A stretch of 64,000 nt of DNA. Origin: Parendozoicomonas callyspongiae. Its GTDB lineage: Bacteria; Pseudomonadota; Gammaproteobacteria; Pseudomonadales; Endozoicomonadaceae. The stretch is from NCBI RefSeq assembly GCF_023502345.1, contig NZ_JAMFLX010000001.1:124001-188000 (forward strand). Direction: 5' to 3'. The notes beneath the pieces are model-generated. The model ran no database searches and had not been told where the DNA came from. It saw only the letters and a list, made by a program, of their open reading frames with translations. A program made the position numbers and the translations under genes. Below are positions 44,521 to 54,676 of the stretch, piece after piece. Numbering within the stretch: position 1 is the stretch's first letter; each line of letters opens with the position of its first letter.

Positions 44521-47292
44521 TCAGTGAGCTTCATCCCAGTTATCGCCCACACCGGTATCAACAACCAGTGGAACATCCAGTGTCATGGCTGCATCCATAC
44601 GAGTTTCCAGACCTTTGATAACGTCTTCGACATAATCTTCGTGAACCTCAAGAACCAGTTCATCGTGTACCTGCATGATCATGCGGGCATCCAGTTCACT
44701 GTTTTCCAGCCAGCTGTCCACTTCAATCATTGCGGTCTTGATAATATCTGCAGCAGTTCCTTGCATTGGTGCATTGATTGCGGTTCGCTCTGCAGCCTGC
44801 TGGCGCATCTTGTTACGGGCATTGATTTCTGGAAGATGGAGACGACGACCGCTCAATGTCTCAACATAGCCCTGCTCATGAGCCTGAGCACGGGTACGAT
44901 CCATATAAGCCTTTACGCCTGGGTATCGGGCAAAATAGAGGTCAACATATTGCTGCGCATCCTGGCGGGAAATATTCAGCTGTTTGGCCAGGCCAAAGGC
45001 AGACATTCCGTAAATCAGTCCGAAGTTAATGGCCTTGGCACTACGGCGCTGGTCAGAAGTTACTTCATCCAGAGTGACACCAAAGACTTCTGCAGCTGTT
45101 GCCTTATGTACGTCCAGCCCTTTGGAAAAGGCCTCCAGAAGACCTTTGTCTCCAGAAAGATGAGCCATGATGCGCAGTTCAACCTGGGAATAGTCAGCTG
45201 CCACCAGCTTGTAGCCAGGTGAAGCAACAAATGCCTGACGAATACGGCGACCCTCTTCACTTCGGATGGGAATATTCTGCAGGTTCGGGTCAGAAGACGA
45301 CAAACGTCCGGTAGCAGTCACTGCCTGATGATAAGAGGTATGAACCCGACCTGTTGCAGGGTTCACCATTTTTGGCAGCTTATCCGTGTAGGTTGATTTC
45401 AGCTTGCTCAGGCTGCGATGTTCAAGAATCAAGCGAGGAAGTTCATAACTCTCCGCCAGCTCTACCAGAACTTCTTCTGCTGTTGAGGGCTGGCCTTTTG
45501 GAGTCTTTTTGATAACTGGCAGACCCAGCTTGCCAAACAGCAGCTCCTGTAATTGTTTGGGGGAAGCAAGGTTGAACTCTCCACCGGCAACAGCCCAGGC
45601 CTGTTCCTGCAGCTCACTTAAACGCTGGCCTAGCTTTTGGCTCTGCTCATGCAGACGCTTGGTATCAACAAGTGCGCCATTGCGTTCCATTCTGGACAGT
45701 ACTTTTACCAGCGGCAGCTCCAGCTTGTTGAAAACCTGATTGAGTTTTTCGTCCTTTTCCAGAGCTTTCCACAGAGTCTGGTGCAGACGCAGAGTGATAT
45801 CGGCATCTTCTGCGGCATAAGGCCCGGCCTGCTCCAGGGCAATCTGGTTGAACGTCAGCTGCTTTGCACCTTTACCGGCAATATATTCAAAGTGAGTGGT
45901 TTTCACCATCAGATATTTCTCGGCCAGAGTATCCATATCGTGGCGGGAGCCAGTGGAGTCCAGCACATACGACTCCAGCATGGTATCGAAAGCAATACCC
46001 TTTAGATCGATATCGTATCGGGCAAGAACACTGCGATCATACTTCAGGTTCTGGCCAACCTTTCGGCATGATTCATCTTCCAACAATGGCTTTAGAGCCC
46101 GCAGAACACTATCCCGGTCCAGCTGCTCTGGTGCATCAAGATAATCATGTGCCAAGGGAACATAAGCGGCTTTACCAACCTCTACAGCAAACGAGACACC
46201 AACAATCTCTGCTTCCATGTAGTTCAGGCTGGTTGTTTCCGTATCAAAGGCAAACAGATCGGCAGACTTCAGCTTTTCCAGCCAGCTATCAAACTCGCCC
46301 TGATCCAGAACAGTCTCATAATGAGTTTGAACAGGAGGAGGAATTTCAGGAGCGGCAGGTTTTGAGGCGGTAGAGGCAGTCTCCTGCTTGGCACCGGAAA
46401 CATCACTACCTCCACGCATTTCCTTAACCCAGCCACGGAACTCCAGTTCTTCATAGAGAGAGAGCAGCTTTTCCTGGTCAGCCTCTTTGGGTACCAGATC
46501 TTTCAGTTCGCAGCCCAGATCAAGATCTGTACGAATAGTGGCCAGATCATAGGAGAGATAAGCTTTTTCTTTGTTATCTTCCAGTTTCTTGGCCATGGTT
46601 TTGGAACCACGGAAACCAAGGCCCGCCACTTCATCGAGCCGGGAGTAGATGGAATCCAACCCACCCAGCCCCTGCAGCAGAGCCAGTGCAGTCTTCTCAC
46701 CAACACCCGGTACGCCTGGAATGTTATCAACCTTGTCTCCCATCAGAGCGAGAAAGTCGATAACCAGATCAGGGCCAATACCAAACTTTTCTGTCACACC
46801 AGGAATATCCATCACCGTATTGGTCATGGTGTTCACCAGAGTCACATGCTCATTAACAAGCTGGGCCAGATCTTTATCACCAGTGGATATCACTGTACGA
46901 CGAAAGACTTCTGTCGCACGGGCTGCCAAAGTTCCAATAACATCATCAGCCTCAACCCCTTCTATCACCAAAAGAGGCATACCGCTTGCGCGAATAATGT
47001 CATGCAATGGCTGAACCTGACAGCGCAGATCATCCGGCATGGGTGGGCGCTGAGCTTTGTACTCGGAATAAATTTCGTCCCGGAATGTTTTGCCCTTGGC
47101 ATCAAAAACCACAACCACCGTGCTGCCAGAGTAATCAGCCTGCAGCCGGCGAAGCATGTTCATAACCCCCTTCACGGCACCAGTGGGCATACTTTTGGAG
47201 TTGGTTAACGGTGGCAGAGCGTGAAATGCCCGATACAGGTACGAGGAGCCATCGACAAGAACCAGGGGCTCTTTCTGCTGGAGGTCTGTCAT
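44521..47292 (-). CDS. polA: DNA polymerase I
   Basis: Gap-filling and repair polymerase that removes RNA primers. All three domains are present in 923 residues. The 5' nuclease (about 1-295) has [38 protein letters not shown] and [14 protein letters not shown]. The proofreading exonuclease (about 320-515) has FDTETTSLN and the active DxE. The polymerase has motif [20 protein letters not shown], motif [22 protein letters not shown] and motif [11 protein letters not shown]. It is divergent from the DUF2782 lipoprotein gene. Confidence 0.99.
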   Translation of the reverse strand: MTDLQQKEPLVLVDGSSYLYRAFHALPPLTNSKSMPTGAVKGVMNMLRRLQADYSGSTVVVVFDAKGKTFRDEIYSEYKAQRPPMPDDLRCQVQPLHDIIRASGMPLLVIEGVEADDVIGTLAARATEVFRRTVISTGDKDLAQLVNEHVTLVNTMTNTVMDIPGVTEKFGIGPDLVIDFLALMGDKVDNIPGVPGVGEKTALALLQGLGGLDSIYSRLDEVAGLGFRGSKTMAKKLEDNKEKAYLSYDLATIRTDLDLGCELKDLVPKEADQEKLLSLYEELEFRGWVKEMRGGSDVSGAKQETASTASKPAAPEIPPPVQTHYETVLDQGEFDSWLEKLKSADLFAFDTETTSLNYMEAEIVGVSFAVEVGKAAYVPLAHDYLDAPEQLDRDSVLRALKPLLEDESCRKVGQNLKYDRSVLARYDIDLKGIAFDTMLESYVLDSTGSRHDMDTLAEKYLMVKTTHFEYIAGKGAKQLTFNQIALEQAGPYAAEDADITLRLHQTLWKALEKDEKLNQVFNKLELPLVKVLSRMERNGALVDTKRLHEQSQKLGQRLSELQEQAWAVAGGEFNLASPKQLQELLFGKLGLPVIKKTPKGQPSTAEEVLVELAESYELPRLILEHRSLSKLKSTYTDKLPKMVNPATGRVHTSYHQAVTATGRLSSSDPNLQNIPIRSEEGRRIRQAFVASPGYKLVAADYSQVELRIMAHLSGDKGLLEAFSKGLDVHKATAAEVFGVTLDEVTSDQRRSAKAINFGLIYGMSAFGLAKQLNISRQDAQQYVDLYFARYPGVKAYMDRTRAQAHEQGYVETLSGRRLHLPEINARNKMRQQAAERTAINAPMQGTAADIIKTAMIEVDSWLENSELDARMIMQVHDELVLEVHEDYVEDVIKGLETRMDAAMTLDVPLVVDTGVGDNWDEAH

Positions 47293-47431
47293 TCTCTTCC
47301 TTGTTTTGCAGCTTGTTTGCAGTCGCTATTCACCAGATATTGGCGGTAAAATAACTTTAGAAATAATCAGGCTATTCTAGAGCCAGTTCGGGAAGTATTC
47401 ATCAATCAGGTGAAAGTTGTCAGGAGGTAAT

Positions 47432-47830
47432 ATGAAACGATATCCACCGTGGCTGACTGGCGCTGCTTTTTCTTTGATTGTATCAGGTTGTGTAACAGCA
47501 CCATCACAACAGCAGGCAGAGAACTCTGACAACCCGGATTTGCCTCCGGTTGTTGCAGCTCAAAAGGCCAAAGAGCAGGGTAAACCTGTTCCTGTTTATG
47601 AACAGGATGCTGTCGGGGGAATTCCAGAGGGGACAGACATCGTTATCCGCTCAGGAACAGACAGAACCATTCACGAATACCGGATCAACGGCTTTCTGTA
47701 TTCAATCAAGGTAATTCCCAAAATTGGGAAACCCTATTACCTTGTGGCGGTCGATAATATAGGTAACTTTGCCCGTTCCAACGGCCCGCAGATGTTGATT
47801 CCCAGCTGGAAAATCATGGAATGGCAATAA
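47432..47830 (+). CDS. DUF2782 lipoprotein
   Basis: The ATG at 47432 has AGGAGG five bases ahead. A lipoprotein signal with lipobox VSGC at about residues 17-20 is followed by a short disordered stretch and a compact domain (DIVIRSGTDRTIHEYRINGFLYSIKVIPKIGKPYYLV) characteristic of DUF2782. The 132-residue protein sits between divergent polA and thrB, as in Pseudomonas, and is probably cotranscribed with thrB (53-base gap). Function unknown. Confidence 0.9.
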   Translation: MKRYPPWLTGAAFSLIVSGCVTAPSQQQAENSDNPDLPPVVAAQKAKEQGKPVPVYEQDAVGGIPEGTDIVIRSGTDRTIHEYRINGFLYSIKVIPKIGKPYYLVAVDNIGNFARSNGPQMLIPSWKIMEWQ

Positions 47831-47883
47831 TATTAGGCTCTGTTACCAGAACCTAAAGTCCGCAGGAGTCAGGATTCACAAGT

Positions 47884-48885
47884 ATGTCGGTGTACACCCA
47901 ACTATCAGAGCAGGATTTTCGCAGTTTTCTTGCCCTCTATGATGAGGGGAATCTGGTCAGCTGGAAAGGTATTGAAGCGGGTGTCGAGAACACCAATTAC
48001 TTTGTTCACACACTTCATCCAGAGAAAGGTGAGCAGAACTTTGTTCTGACCATATTTGAATACCAGCCCAAAGAATTACTGCCATTCTTTATAAATTTCA
48101 TGGAGATACTGGCCGATTCAGGGTTGCCGGTTCCTTCCCCTATTCACGGTCTTGACGACAAGCCCCTACGCATTTTCAAGAATAAGCCCTGTCTTCTTCA
48201 GGCTCGCCTGTCTGGTCATCATATTGATAAGCCAGATCTGACGGCTGCTCACTGTGCCGAAATTGGTAAAAACCTCGCCAGGGCACATGCCGTAGGCCTC
48301 AAAGCCTCTTTCAGTCAGGATAATATGCGGGGCATACAGTGGATTGACCAGCAGGTCACGCGCATGACTGATCTCCTCAGCGAGGAAGACAGTCTTCTGC
48401 AGACCCAGCAGTGGAAAGAAATCAAGAATGGTCTAGCCAAATATCCTGACCTTCCCAAAGGCCTGATTCATGCCGACCTGTTTGTGGATAACGTACTGTT
48501 CGAAGACGATAAAGTCACCGGCATGATTGATTTCTTCCAGTCCTGCCGTGACTGTCTGCTTTATGATGTTGCAGTGACTGTCAATGACTGGTGTCTGACT
48601 TCAGATTCGCTGGAGCTTGATCCGGATAAAACCAAAGCCTTGCTGGAAGCTTATAACCAGGTTCGACCCTTTACTGATGAGGAGCGCCGGGCCTGGCATC
48701 TTATGCACAGGCTCTCCTGCCTGCGCTTCTGGATATCCCGGCTTGTGACATTTGTTTATCCGGAAGAAGGATCCGAGCATTTGAATGACCAGGGAGCAAT
48801 CCGGAAGTTCAAAGATCCTGATGAATTTCGCGATATGCTGGAGTTAAGAACAGCCAAATCCTTCTCTTTGATTTTACCTTCATAG
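47884..48885 (+). CDS. thrB: Homoserine kinase, protein-kinase-fold type
   Basis: Phosphorylates homoserine in threonine synthesis. This is the ThrB-II form, with an APH/choline-kinase fold rather than GHMP. Key segments: WKGIEAGVENTNYFV (ATP loop), the catalytic LIHADLFVDNVLFE (Brenner motif) and GMIDFFQSCRDCLLYDVAV (metal Asp). 333 residues. MetX at 34.6 kb competes for the same homoserine. The order DUF2782-thrB is the Pseudomonas one; downstream the two diverge. Confidence 0.95.
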   Translation: MSVYTQLSEQDFRSFLALYDEGNLVSWKGIEAGVENTNYFVHTLHPEKGEQNFVLTIFEYQPKELLPFFINFMEILADSGLPVPSPIHGLDDKPLRIFKNKPCLLQARLSGHHIDKPDLTAAHCAEIGKNLARAHAVGLKASFSQDNMRGIQWIDQQVTRMTDLLSEEDSLLQTQQWKEIKNGLAKYPDLPKGLIHADLFVDNVLFEDDKVTGMIDFFQSCRDCLLYDVAVTVNDWCLTSDSLELDPDKTKALLEAYNQVRPFTDEERRAWHLMHRLSCLRFWISRLVTFVYPEEGSEHLNDQGAIRKFKDPDEFRDMLELRTAKSFSLILPS

Positions 48886-48974
48886 GTCCATTTTTACCAC
48901 TACAGAACACCTCCAGATGCCTGATTTGCCGCCGATAACCCATTGAACTCTCGAGTTTTGGCAAGTCAGGCAAT

Positions 48975-50195
48975 ATGCAGCAGCCACCATCATCAGATCA
49001 GTTTAATGGCATGAGGCTTTCCAGCTTCCGCCAGTACTGTGCCACCCATGAAACCCCGTTCCAGAGAGAAAAGCTGGGAGACCACCCGCTCTGGACAACG
49101 TCAGATGGAAAAATTGTCTGGTTAAAAGTGGTCAAACCACAAAACCAGGTGGCCAGGCATGAACTTCAAACCTGTACTCTGGAAGAGTATTGCCAGAAGC
49201 CTCTAATACAAAGAGGTGTGGTGCAGCTTGATCGATACTACTCACCTCAAAAGCCTGACACCCCTATCCTTAAGCGCCGGGCCAGAGTGCTGCAGCAAAT
49301 CAATTCATACTCAATATCCCATATACCACCCAGAAGGCAGCAGCCTAGCCTGGCTCAAAGATCAAGCAGGCCACACACTCCAGGGAGACAGGAAAACACA
49401 AATATCAAACCGGTTCCTGCAGCGTCTCAACAAAGAACAATTCCAACTCCCGGACAACACCAATCCCACCCTCAAAAGCTACGTCTGATTGAGAGAGTCA
49501 GTGAAATCGCTTATGGGGATATGGATGAAAGAGTAGGTCTGTTCCTTCGTAGAGCGGCCCGGGAAATTCCCGAAGATTCTGAACAGACCCAAAATCGCTG
49601 GTTTGGAATGAATGCCAGCGGGCATCTGGTGATGACCAAATCAAGCTGGCTTAGCTGGCTGCCTTTCATTTTTAAAAACCAGGATATTAAAAGGTTTATT
49701 AAGCATTACGCCCCAGCTCTTGCCCGAAGGGTACAAAGAAATAATTTAATCCGACAGTCGTATAACCTGCCACCAATTCACATCCAGGTTCCTGAGCAGG
49801 AGCACCACTGTCACGCTGAAGTATTACAAAAACAGCTTCTCGCTATCTCTGAACTGACCAACAAAGACTTTAAGTCCCTGCTGCACCGAAATATGCGATC
49901 AACAGCTCAGCTCCTTTTTCATTATCAGGACAGCAGTGACTCCCTGCCACCAGCAGTAAAACAGAAAGTTAAGCAAACCTGCCACTTGATTTCTGACTGG
50001 ATGCAATGCGCCTCACCATCAGAACACCGTTTGATCATTGACTTGTATATGCATGAGATTAGCCAGATGTGTCACGACCCAACAGTTCGTGCCCACTGCC
50101 CCGGTATTGCGACAGGAATACTTAAAGCTGCTCCCCAACTCTTGCAGAGACAAATTCAGGGTAATCGAAACCAAACATCGGACGAGATTGATTAA
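48975..50195 (+). CDS. Unknown protein, 406 aa
   Basis: Neither a signal peptide nor a membrane segment is visible. An N-terminal segment (1-105) contains HPLWTTSDGKIVWLKVVKPQ. Residues about 110-170 are a Pro/Gln/Ser/Arg-rich, probably disordered linker. The C-terminal half is helical with many Cys/His (HHCHAE, MHEISQMCHDPTVRAHCPG). No family is recognised. AGG lies just ahead of the ATG. It is followed after 14 bases by the 713-aa gene, so they are probably an operon. With its partner it occupies the site where Pseudomonas carries other genes and znuA. The modular, disordered make-up is reminiscent of secreted effectors, but nothing shows secretion. Confidence 0.75.
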   Translation: MQQPPSSDQFNGMRLSSFRQYCATHETPFQREKLGDHPLWTTSDGKIVWLKVVKPQNQVARHELQTCTLEEYCQKPLIQRGVVQLDRYYSPQKPDTPILKRRARVLQQINSYSISHIPPRRQQPSLAQRSSRPHTPGRQENTNIKPVPAASQQRTIPTPGQHQSHPQKLRLIERVSEIAYGDMDERVGLFLRRAAREIPEDSEQTQNRWFGMNASGHLVMTKSSWLSWLPFIFKNQDIKRFIKHYAPALARRVQRNNLIRQSYNLPPIHIQVPEQEHHCHAEVLQKQLLAISELTNKDFKSLLHRNMRSTAQLLFHYQDSSDSLPPAVKQKVKQTCHLISDWMQCASPSEHRLIIDLYMHEISQMCHDPTVRAHCPGIATGILKAAPQLLQRQIQGNRNQTSDEID

Positions 50196-50209
50196 AGGAT
50201 ATCTCCATC

Positions 50210-52351
50210 ATGAGAATGCCTATTCACACACGATTTCATGGCGCGACAACCTCAGGTTTTGCTCGCTTTTACAAAGCCAATGAAAAGCAGTTTTCAAAGA
50301 AAACCAAAGAACAGGATGATTCAGAAGAAAATAACATCAAATTCCTTGAAACAAATGACGGGATGGTTGTTTACCGCACCCTACACAAGGATGGAAGCTG
50401 GGGTACCATCAGGGCTGCTTCGCCCCAGGAAGTACGCGATAACACGTTCATTTTAGAAAGTGCTCATGCACTTCGGAAAGAGCTGGGAATAGATAAGCTC
50501 GAAGATAAAAAAAAACCAAAGAAAAAAGTGTCCCTGTCACCACAAAAGTCAGTGCCCTCAGTAAAGCCTAAGCCACCACATAAACCATTCTACACTCCCG
50601 AAGAAAAGAAAACCGCTGAAACGCTGGTTATTTGGGACAAAAAAGATCATTCAAGCAGAGCCGAAGAGGCTTTTGTAAAAGGGTGCAACAAGCTGGTTCA
50701 TGAATATAAGACAGATGACTCAGAGATCGCCGAGCATCGTGCTCGACTTATGGTTCATGGAGCATTAATTGCCAGCGGCACAGGAATTACCTGGCCTGAT
50801 AATCCTGATCAACTCGATTCAGGAAAGAGCTTTGATCAACTAATGATCAATTTTTCTCAACTCCATCCGAATGGTTCAGGAAGAGATGAAGTCCAGGTCA
50901 TAGAAAGTAGAATGATCGCTGCCCGTGCAGTTCTTAAAGCTCATAATAAGTTCACAAACTCTCCGACAATTTCTCCCGAACACATCCAAAAAGAAAAAGT
51001 TAAGGAAGAAATTAATGCAATGGTTCGTTTCATATGTAGAAGGGATCAAAAACAAGGCCTTAAGCAACCAACAAATATCCCTCAATACTTGCACTCAATT
51101 TGCCCGAAAGTTTCTGAAGAAAACATACAATGGCTTATTGACTCTGACTTTTCGGGCTCTGATATAGATGTGAATACCCCCCGAGTTTACACCTTATCAA
51201 AGCAAGTAACTGAAGATGTCAGTGCATTATCAGCAGCTTTAGCTGAAGACTCAAAGCAAGATGCAGAAATGAATATTGATAGTACGGACCGTGTAAGGAA
51301 AAAGGCAAAACACCCGGTTTATAAGCCAGTACACTCAAAATTTGCGTTAATGAATCCGGGGCTTTCCCAAAAGAGAAGTGGAACCAGTCTTTTTGCTCGC
51401 CTGCACGATCATGCAGGGCTTCCTGAAGTTGTAAACTGTAAGCTCGTAGCACCATTCACTTATGACGATGTTGATAACTTCCGCCACTATTACCAATCCA
51501 CCTTTCTTACTTCAGAAGATATAACTCCACAACCTCAAACGGGAAAAAGGAAAAGTACCAGAAAGCGGAGAAAACCAGCCCCACTCGATTTGACAATCAC
51601 ATCACCAATATCACTTAAATCTCCTGAACCTTTATCTATTAGCACAGCGTCATCTTCCAGCTCTTCCGGGTTTGATAGTATTTCCCAGTCAGCAACCACA
51701 GTAACGCCAAGTACCAGCAACTCAAATTCACATTTTCCGTTTCCGCCACCTGAACCTACGACACCTCAAAGCTCCGGGATACACTCTCCAAACAAAAATC
51801 TGTTATCACCACAAATACCTCGGTCAGAACCACCTTCACCTCAGCCGTTACTATTTTCACCTCAACCAATAGAAGCAAAACCTGTGGAGAAGAGCGGAGA
51901 TATACTTAATGAGCAATATTCTGCCCTGGCTAATGACATAGCCAACGATTACAACATTTCCGAACCACAAGCCAGATATCTGGCAAGTGCAGCCATGATT
52001 GCCAGTGGTTCAGGCATAAGCTGGGCAAATCCAGACAAGGAAGTTCCAGATTATAAAAATATCACTGTTTTTTACGGGCAATTAACACACCCTGAACCTT
52101 CTCAGAAAAGTGATTTCGAGAACATTCTCAAAAAACGTATCTGGTTGGCACGACAATATGTTGATGGTCATTTTCTTCATATTCACCAGGAACAAAGTAA
52201 ACAAGGAACCGCTTCACATGACAGTCTGTTCAAGAAACTGGATGATCGAACTAAGTTCAGCGGTGGTAATTCAATTCCTCCGACCCTAACAACAGAAAAC
52301 GTACGGAAATTCCAAGAGGCTTACATGAAAGAATTTCCGCAAAAAAAATAA
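50210..52351 (+). CDS. Unknown protein with internal duplication, 713 aa
   Basis: No signal peptide or membrane segment. A basic stretch (about 96-125, Lys/Pro-rich) is followed by a module at about 150-270 containing IASGTGITWPDNPD and a helical tail. A long Ser/Pro/Thr-rich disordered region spans about 440-560. A second copy of the module lies at about 565-660, with IASGSGISWANPD and the same spacing to FxQL and to an aromatic/basic helix. The two copies are clearly related but diverged. Coding DNA looks richer in A than the neighbouring housekeeping genes (not calculated). No family is recognised. Probably cotranscribed with the preceding 406-aa gene. Confidence 0.78.
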   Translation: MRMPIHTRFHGATTSGFARFYKANEKQFSKKTKEQDDSEENNIKFLETNDGMVVYRTLHKDGSWGTIRAASPQEVRDNTFILESAHALRKELGIDKLEDKKKPKKKVSLSPQKSVPSVKPKPPHKPFYTPEEKKTAETLVIWDKKDHSSRAEEAFVKGCNKLVHEYKTDDSEIAEHRARLMVHGALIASGTGITWPDNPDQLDSGKSFDQLMINFSQLHPNGSGRDEVQVIESRMIAARAVLKAHNKFTNSPTISPEHIQKEKVKEEINAMVRFICRRDQKQGLKQPTNIPQYLHSICPKVSEENIQWLIDSDFSGSDIDVNTPRVYTLSKQVTEDVSALSAALAEDSKQDAEMNIDSTDRVRKKAKHPVYKPVHSKFALMNPGLSQKRSGTSLFARLHDHAGLPEVVNCKLVAPFTYDDVDNFRHYYQSTFLTSEDITPQPQTGKRKSTRKRRKPAPLDLTITSPISLKSPEPLSISTASSSSSSGFDSISQSATTVTPSTSNSNSHFPFPPPEPTTPQSSGIHSPNKNLLSPQIPRSEPPSPQPLLFSPQPIEAKPVEKSGDILNEQYSALANDIANDYNISEPQARYLASAAMIASGSGISWANPDKEVPDYKNITVFYGQLTHPEPSQKSDFENILKKRIWLARQYVDGHFLHIHQEQSKQGTASHDSLFKKLDDRTKFSGGNSIPPTLTTENVRKFQEAYMKEFPQKK

Positions 52352-52359
52352 AGCTCAAC

Positions 52360-53193
52360 TCATTTAGAAGCAAACCCAAGAAGATCGGGGTTAAAAGATT
52401 TTTCATGGTCGTTCAGTCCTAACAGTTCACAGGACAAACCACAGATATCAGTCTGTTTCGCTTCACAGGGTTGATGGGAAAACCTTTCACCAATAACAAA
52501 AAGCGGAACCTCACGTTCTTCCGCCGTAGTGCCGCCATGTGAGCGGTCATCGTTCATGCCATGATCACTCGTCACCATGATTTGATACCCCTGATAAACC
52601 CAGTCAGAAAGCAAACTGGAAAGGTAGGTATCAGATCGCCGGGCTGCATTACGGTACTGCGACGAACTCAAGCCAAACTTATGCCCTGCATCATCAATAT
52701 TCATTGGGTGTACGAGCAGGAAATCAGGGTCATATTTTCTACGCAAGTACTCAGCATCCAGAAACAGATGTTCATCTGGGTACTGATCCTGATGATAGAA
52801 ACATCCGTGTTGAATATTCATTGAAACATCGCTGGTAAAGCGATCCCTGACCGGATCATAAGGCGTGCGGTTATAAAGCTCACTGAACCAGTGATAAGCA
52901 GCTGCAGCCGTGCATAAACCAGCCTCTCTGGCCAGACTGAAAGTACTGGTGGAACTGGATAGCCTGTTAATCGAATTATTAATAATTCCACTATCAATTG
53001 GTTTCTGTCCAGTCAGCAGACATTCATAAAGGGGACGGGACATGGAAGGCAGTTCAGTCTGCACTTTATAGAGTGAAGCCTGACCACTCTCTTTCAGGCC
53101 ATTCAGATAACCCATGCAGTCATGAGCAACCTGATAGTTAAGGCCATCCAGAACAACAAGAATAACTTTATTGTTCATCAGGGATGTTGGCAT
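52360..53193 (-). CDS. Alkaline-phosphatase-superfamily phosphodiesterase/pyrophosphatase
   Basis: Fits the type I phosphodiesterase/nucleotide pyrophosphatase fold: VILVVLDGLN (first metal Asp), LPSMSRPLYECLLTG with a Ser at the nucleophile position, NIDDAGHKFG (Asp/His) and TSDHGMNDDRSHGG (Asp-His and final His). The frame is open up to 53355, but the start is likely at 53193 (MPTSLMNN) or 53178; neither has a clear ribosome binding site. About 277 residues. No signal peptide, so probably cytoplasmic. Its 3' end lies eight bases from the end of the 713-aa gene, convergent. Substrate unknown. Confidence 0.82.
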   Translation of the reverse strand: MPTSLMNNKVILVVLDGLNYQVAHDCMGYLNGLKESGQASLYKVQTELPSMSRPLYECLLTGQKPIDSGIINNSINRLSSSTSTFSLAREAGLCTAAAAYHWFSELYNRTPYDPVRDRFTSDVSMNIQHGCFYHQDQYPDEHLFLDAEYLRRKYDPDFLLVHPMNIDDAGHKFGLSSSQYRNAARRSDTYLSSLLSDWVYQGYQIMVTSDHGMNDDRSHGGTTAEEREVPLFVIGERFSHQPCEAKQTDICGLSCELLGLNDHEKSFNPDLLGFASK

Positions 53194-53379
53194 ATTTATT
53201 ATTATTGTTATTAAGCCTGCGGTATTCAGATTACATGAGAAGATGGGTGAAAACAGCCCCAGGTTGCCCTTTACATTTTTCAGGATTATTGTGACTCTTT
53301 TGTTACCCACCCAAACCCTTCTCAAACCTCCACAGATTACAACTGAAGTCAGCATTTTGTACGCGTGCCAGCTTGCGGA

Positions 53380-53405
53380 TGTTATAATGTTTCTTTTTTA
53401 TAACA
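53380..53405 (+). promoter_or_regulatory. Possible Zur operator before zur-znuCB
   Basis: TGTTATAA (53380-53387) and TTATAACA (53398-53405) are exact reverse-complement halves. GTTATAAT resembles the gammaproteobacterial Zur box, which is normally compact (GTTATAnTATAAC); here the spacing is ten bases. It lies 17 bases before the zur start. Confidence 0.45.
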
Positions 53406-53421
53406 ACTGGGATATTTCTGT

Positions 53422-53916
53422 GTGATTACCCCGGAAACCGCTTACAAGGATCATGACCACGGTCACTGCATTGAACATGCACTGGAGCAGGCAGCAGCCA
53501 TTTGTGAACGGAATGGTCAGCGCCTGACAGACCTGCGCAAAACTGTCCTGCGACTGGTTTGGGATAGCCATAAGCCTGTTGGTGCCTATGATATTCTGGC
53601 CATGCTGTCTAAAGGACAGGATCGCCCGGCAGCGCCTCCTACGGTTTACCGGGCCCTCGACTTCCTTCTGGAACAGAGGCTGATTCACCGCATTGCATCC
53701 CGCAATGCATACATTGGCTGTAACAGTCCAGAACACCCGCACGATGGGACTTTCCTTATCTGCGAAAGGTGTAAGACAACCCGAGAGCTGGGAAACCAGG
53801 AACACGCCAAACTCCTCAGAAGCCTTGCCGATGCCACCGGCTTCAAAACCAACCAAACCCTGATTGAAATCTCCGGCCTCTGTCCTGCTTGCCAACAGGA
53901 GTATGCTGATGAGTGA
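53422..53916 (+). CDS. zur: Zinc uptake regulator Zur
   Basis: A Fur-family repressor of zinc uptake genes. The 164 residues have a winged helix ([45 protein letters not shown]) and metal sites: structural CERC and CPAC cysteines plus the His/Cys cluster [15 protein letters not shown]. The start is a GTG. It overlaps znuC by eight bases and leads the zur-znuC-znuB operon, as in Pseudomonas. The substrate-binding znuA is not adjacent. Confidence 0.95.
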   Translation: MITPETAYKDHDHGHCIEHALEQAAAICERNGQRLTDLRKTVLRLVWDSHKPVGAYDILAMLSKGQDRPAAPPTVYRALDFLLEQRLIHRIASRNAYIGCNSPEHPHDGTFLICERCKTTRELGNQEHAKLLRSLADATGFKTNQTLIEISGLCPACQQEYADE

Positions 53917-54676
53917 GCCACTATTAGAGTTGAAAGATGTCCGGGTAGGATTTCATGGCCGAACAGTCTTACAGAATATTGATCTGCACCTGAATTCCGG
54001 AGAAATAGTCACCCTTATTGGCCCTAACGGTGCGGGTAAAACAACGCTGGTTCGTATTGTATTAGGCCTGCTGAAACCTGACAGCGGTCACTGCCATATG
54101 ATGAAAGATCTGCGAATCGGCTATATGCCGCAGAAGCTGCAGATTGAGCCATCCATGCCTTTACCCGTTAGCCGCTTTCTCAGTCTGGCTGGCGCAAGTA
54201 AGAAGCAGATTCTCAACGCTCTGACATGCACAGGGGTTGAACACATTTACAACAGCCCAATCCAGACCCTTTCGGGTGGAGAAACCCAGAGAGTTCTACT
54301 TGCCCGGGCACTGCTGCGTAAACCACAGTTACTGATTCTTGATGAACCAGTGCAGGGGGTTGATGTGAACGGTCAGCGTGAACTCTACCACCTGATCAAG
54401 ATTTTTAGAGATGAAACCGGTTGTGGGGTATTGATGGTATCCCACGATCTGCATCTGGTTATGGCTGCCACCGATAAAGTCATATGCCTGAACAACCATA
54501 TCTGCTGTTCCGGGCACCCCAGTCAGGTCAGCCAGCACCCAGCTTATTTACAGCTGTTTGGCCATGAATCCAGTGAACTCGCGATCTACACCCACAATCA
54601 CAACCATGCCATTGATGGCCATGTTATCGACTGCGGCGATTGCCAGTCAGGGAATCAGGATAAGTCACAGCAATGA
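53909..54676 (+). CDS. znuC: Zinc ABC transporter ATPase ZnuC
   Basis: ATPase powering high-affinity zinc import. Walker [11 protein letters not shown]-loop YMPQKLQ, signature LSGGETQR, Walker [13 protein letters not shown] and switch MVSHDLH are all present. A His-rich C-terminal tail ([12 protein letters not shown]) is common in ZnuC. I chose the ATG at 53909 because AGGAG lies seven bases ahead; the longer frame from 53864 lacks this. 255 residues, overlapping znuB by four bases. Confidence 0.96.
   Translation: MSEPLLELKDVRVGFHGRTVLQNIDLHLNSGEIVTLIGPNGAGKTTLVRIVLGLLKPDSGHCHMMKDLRIGYMPQKLQIEPSMPLPVSRFLSLAGASKKQILNALTCTGVEHIYNSPIQTLSGGETQRVLLARALLRKPQLLILDEPVQGVDVNGQRELYHLIKIFRDETGCGVLMVSHDLHLVMAATDKVICLNNHICCSGHPSQVSQHPAYLQLFGHESSELAIYTHNHNHAIDGHVIDCGDCQSGNQDKSQQ

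Noticed and set aside
44524-45222. 232-codon plus-strand frame opposite polA
   Set aside because: Antisense to the conserved polymerase domain; no independent evidence of coding.
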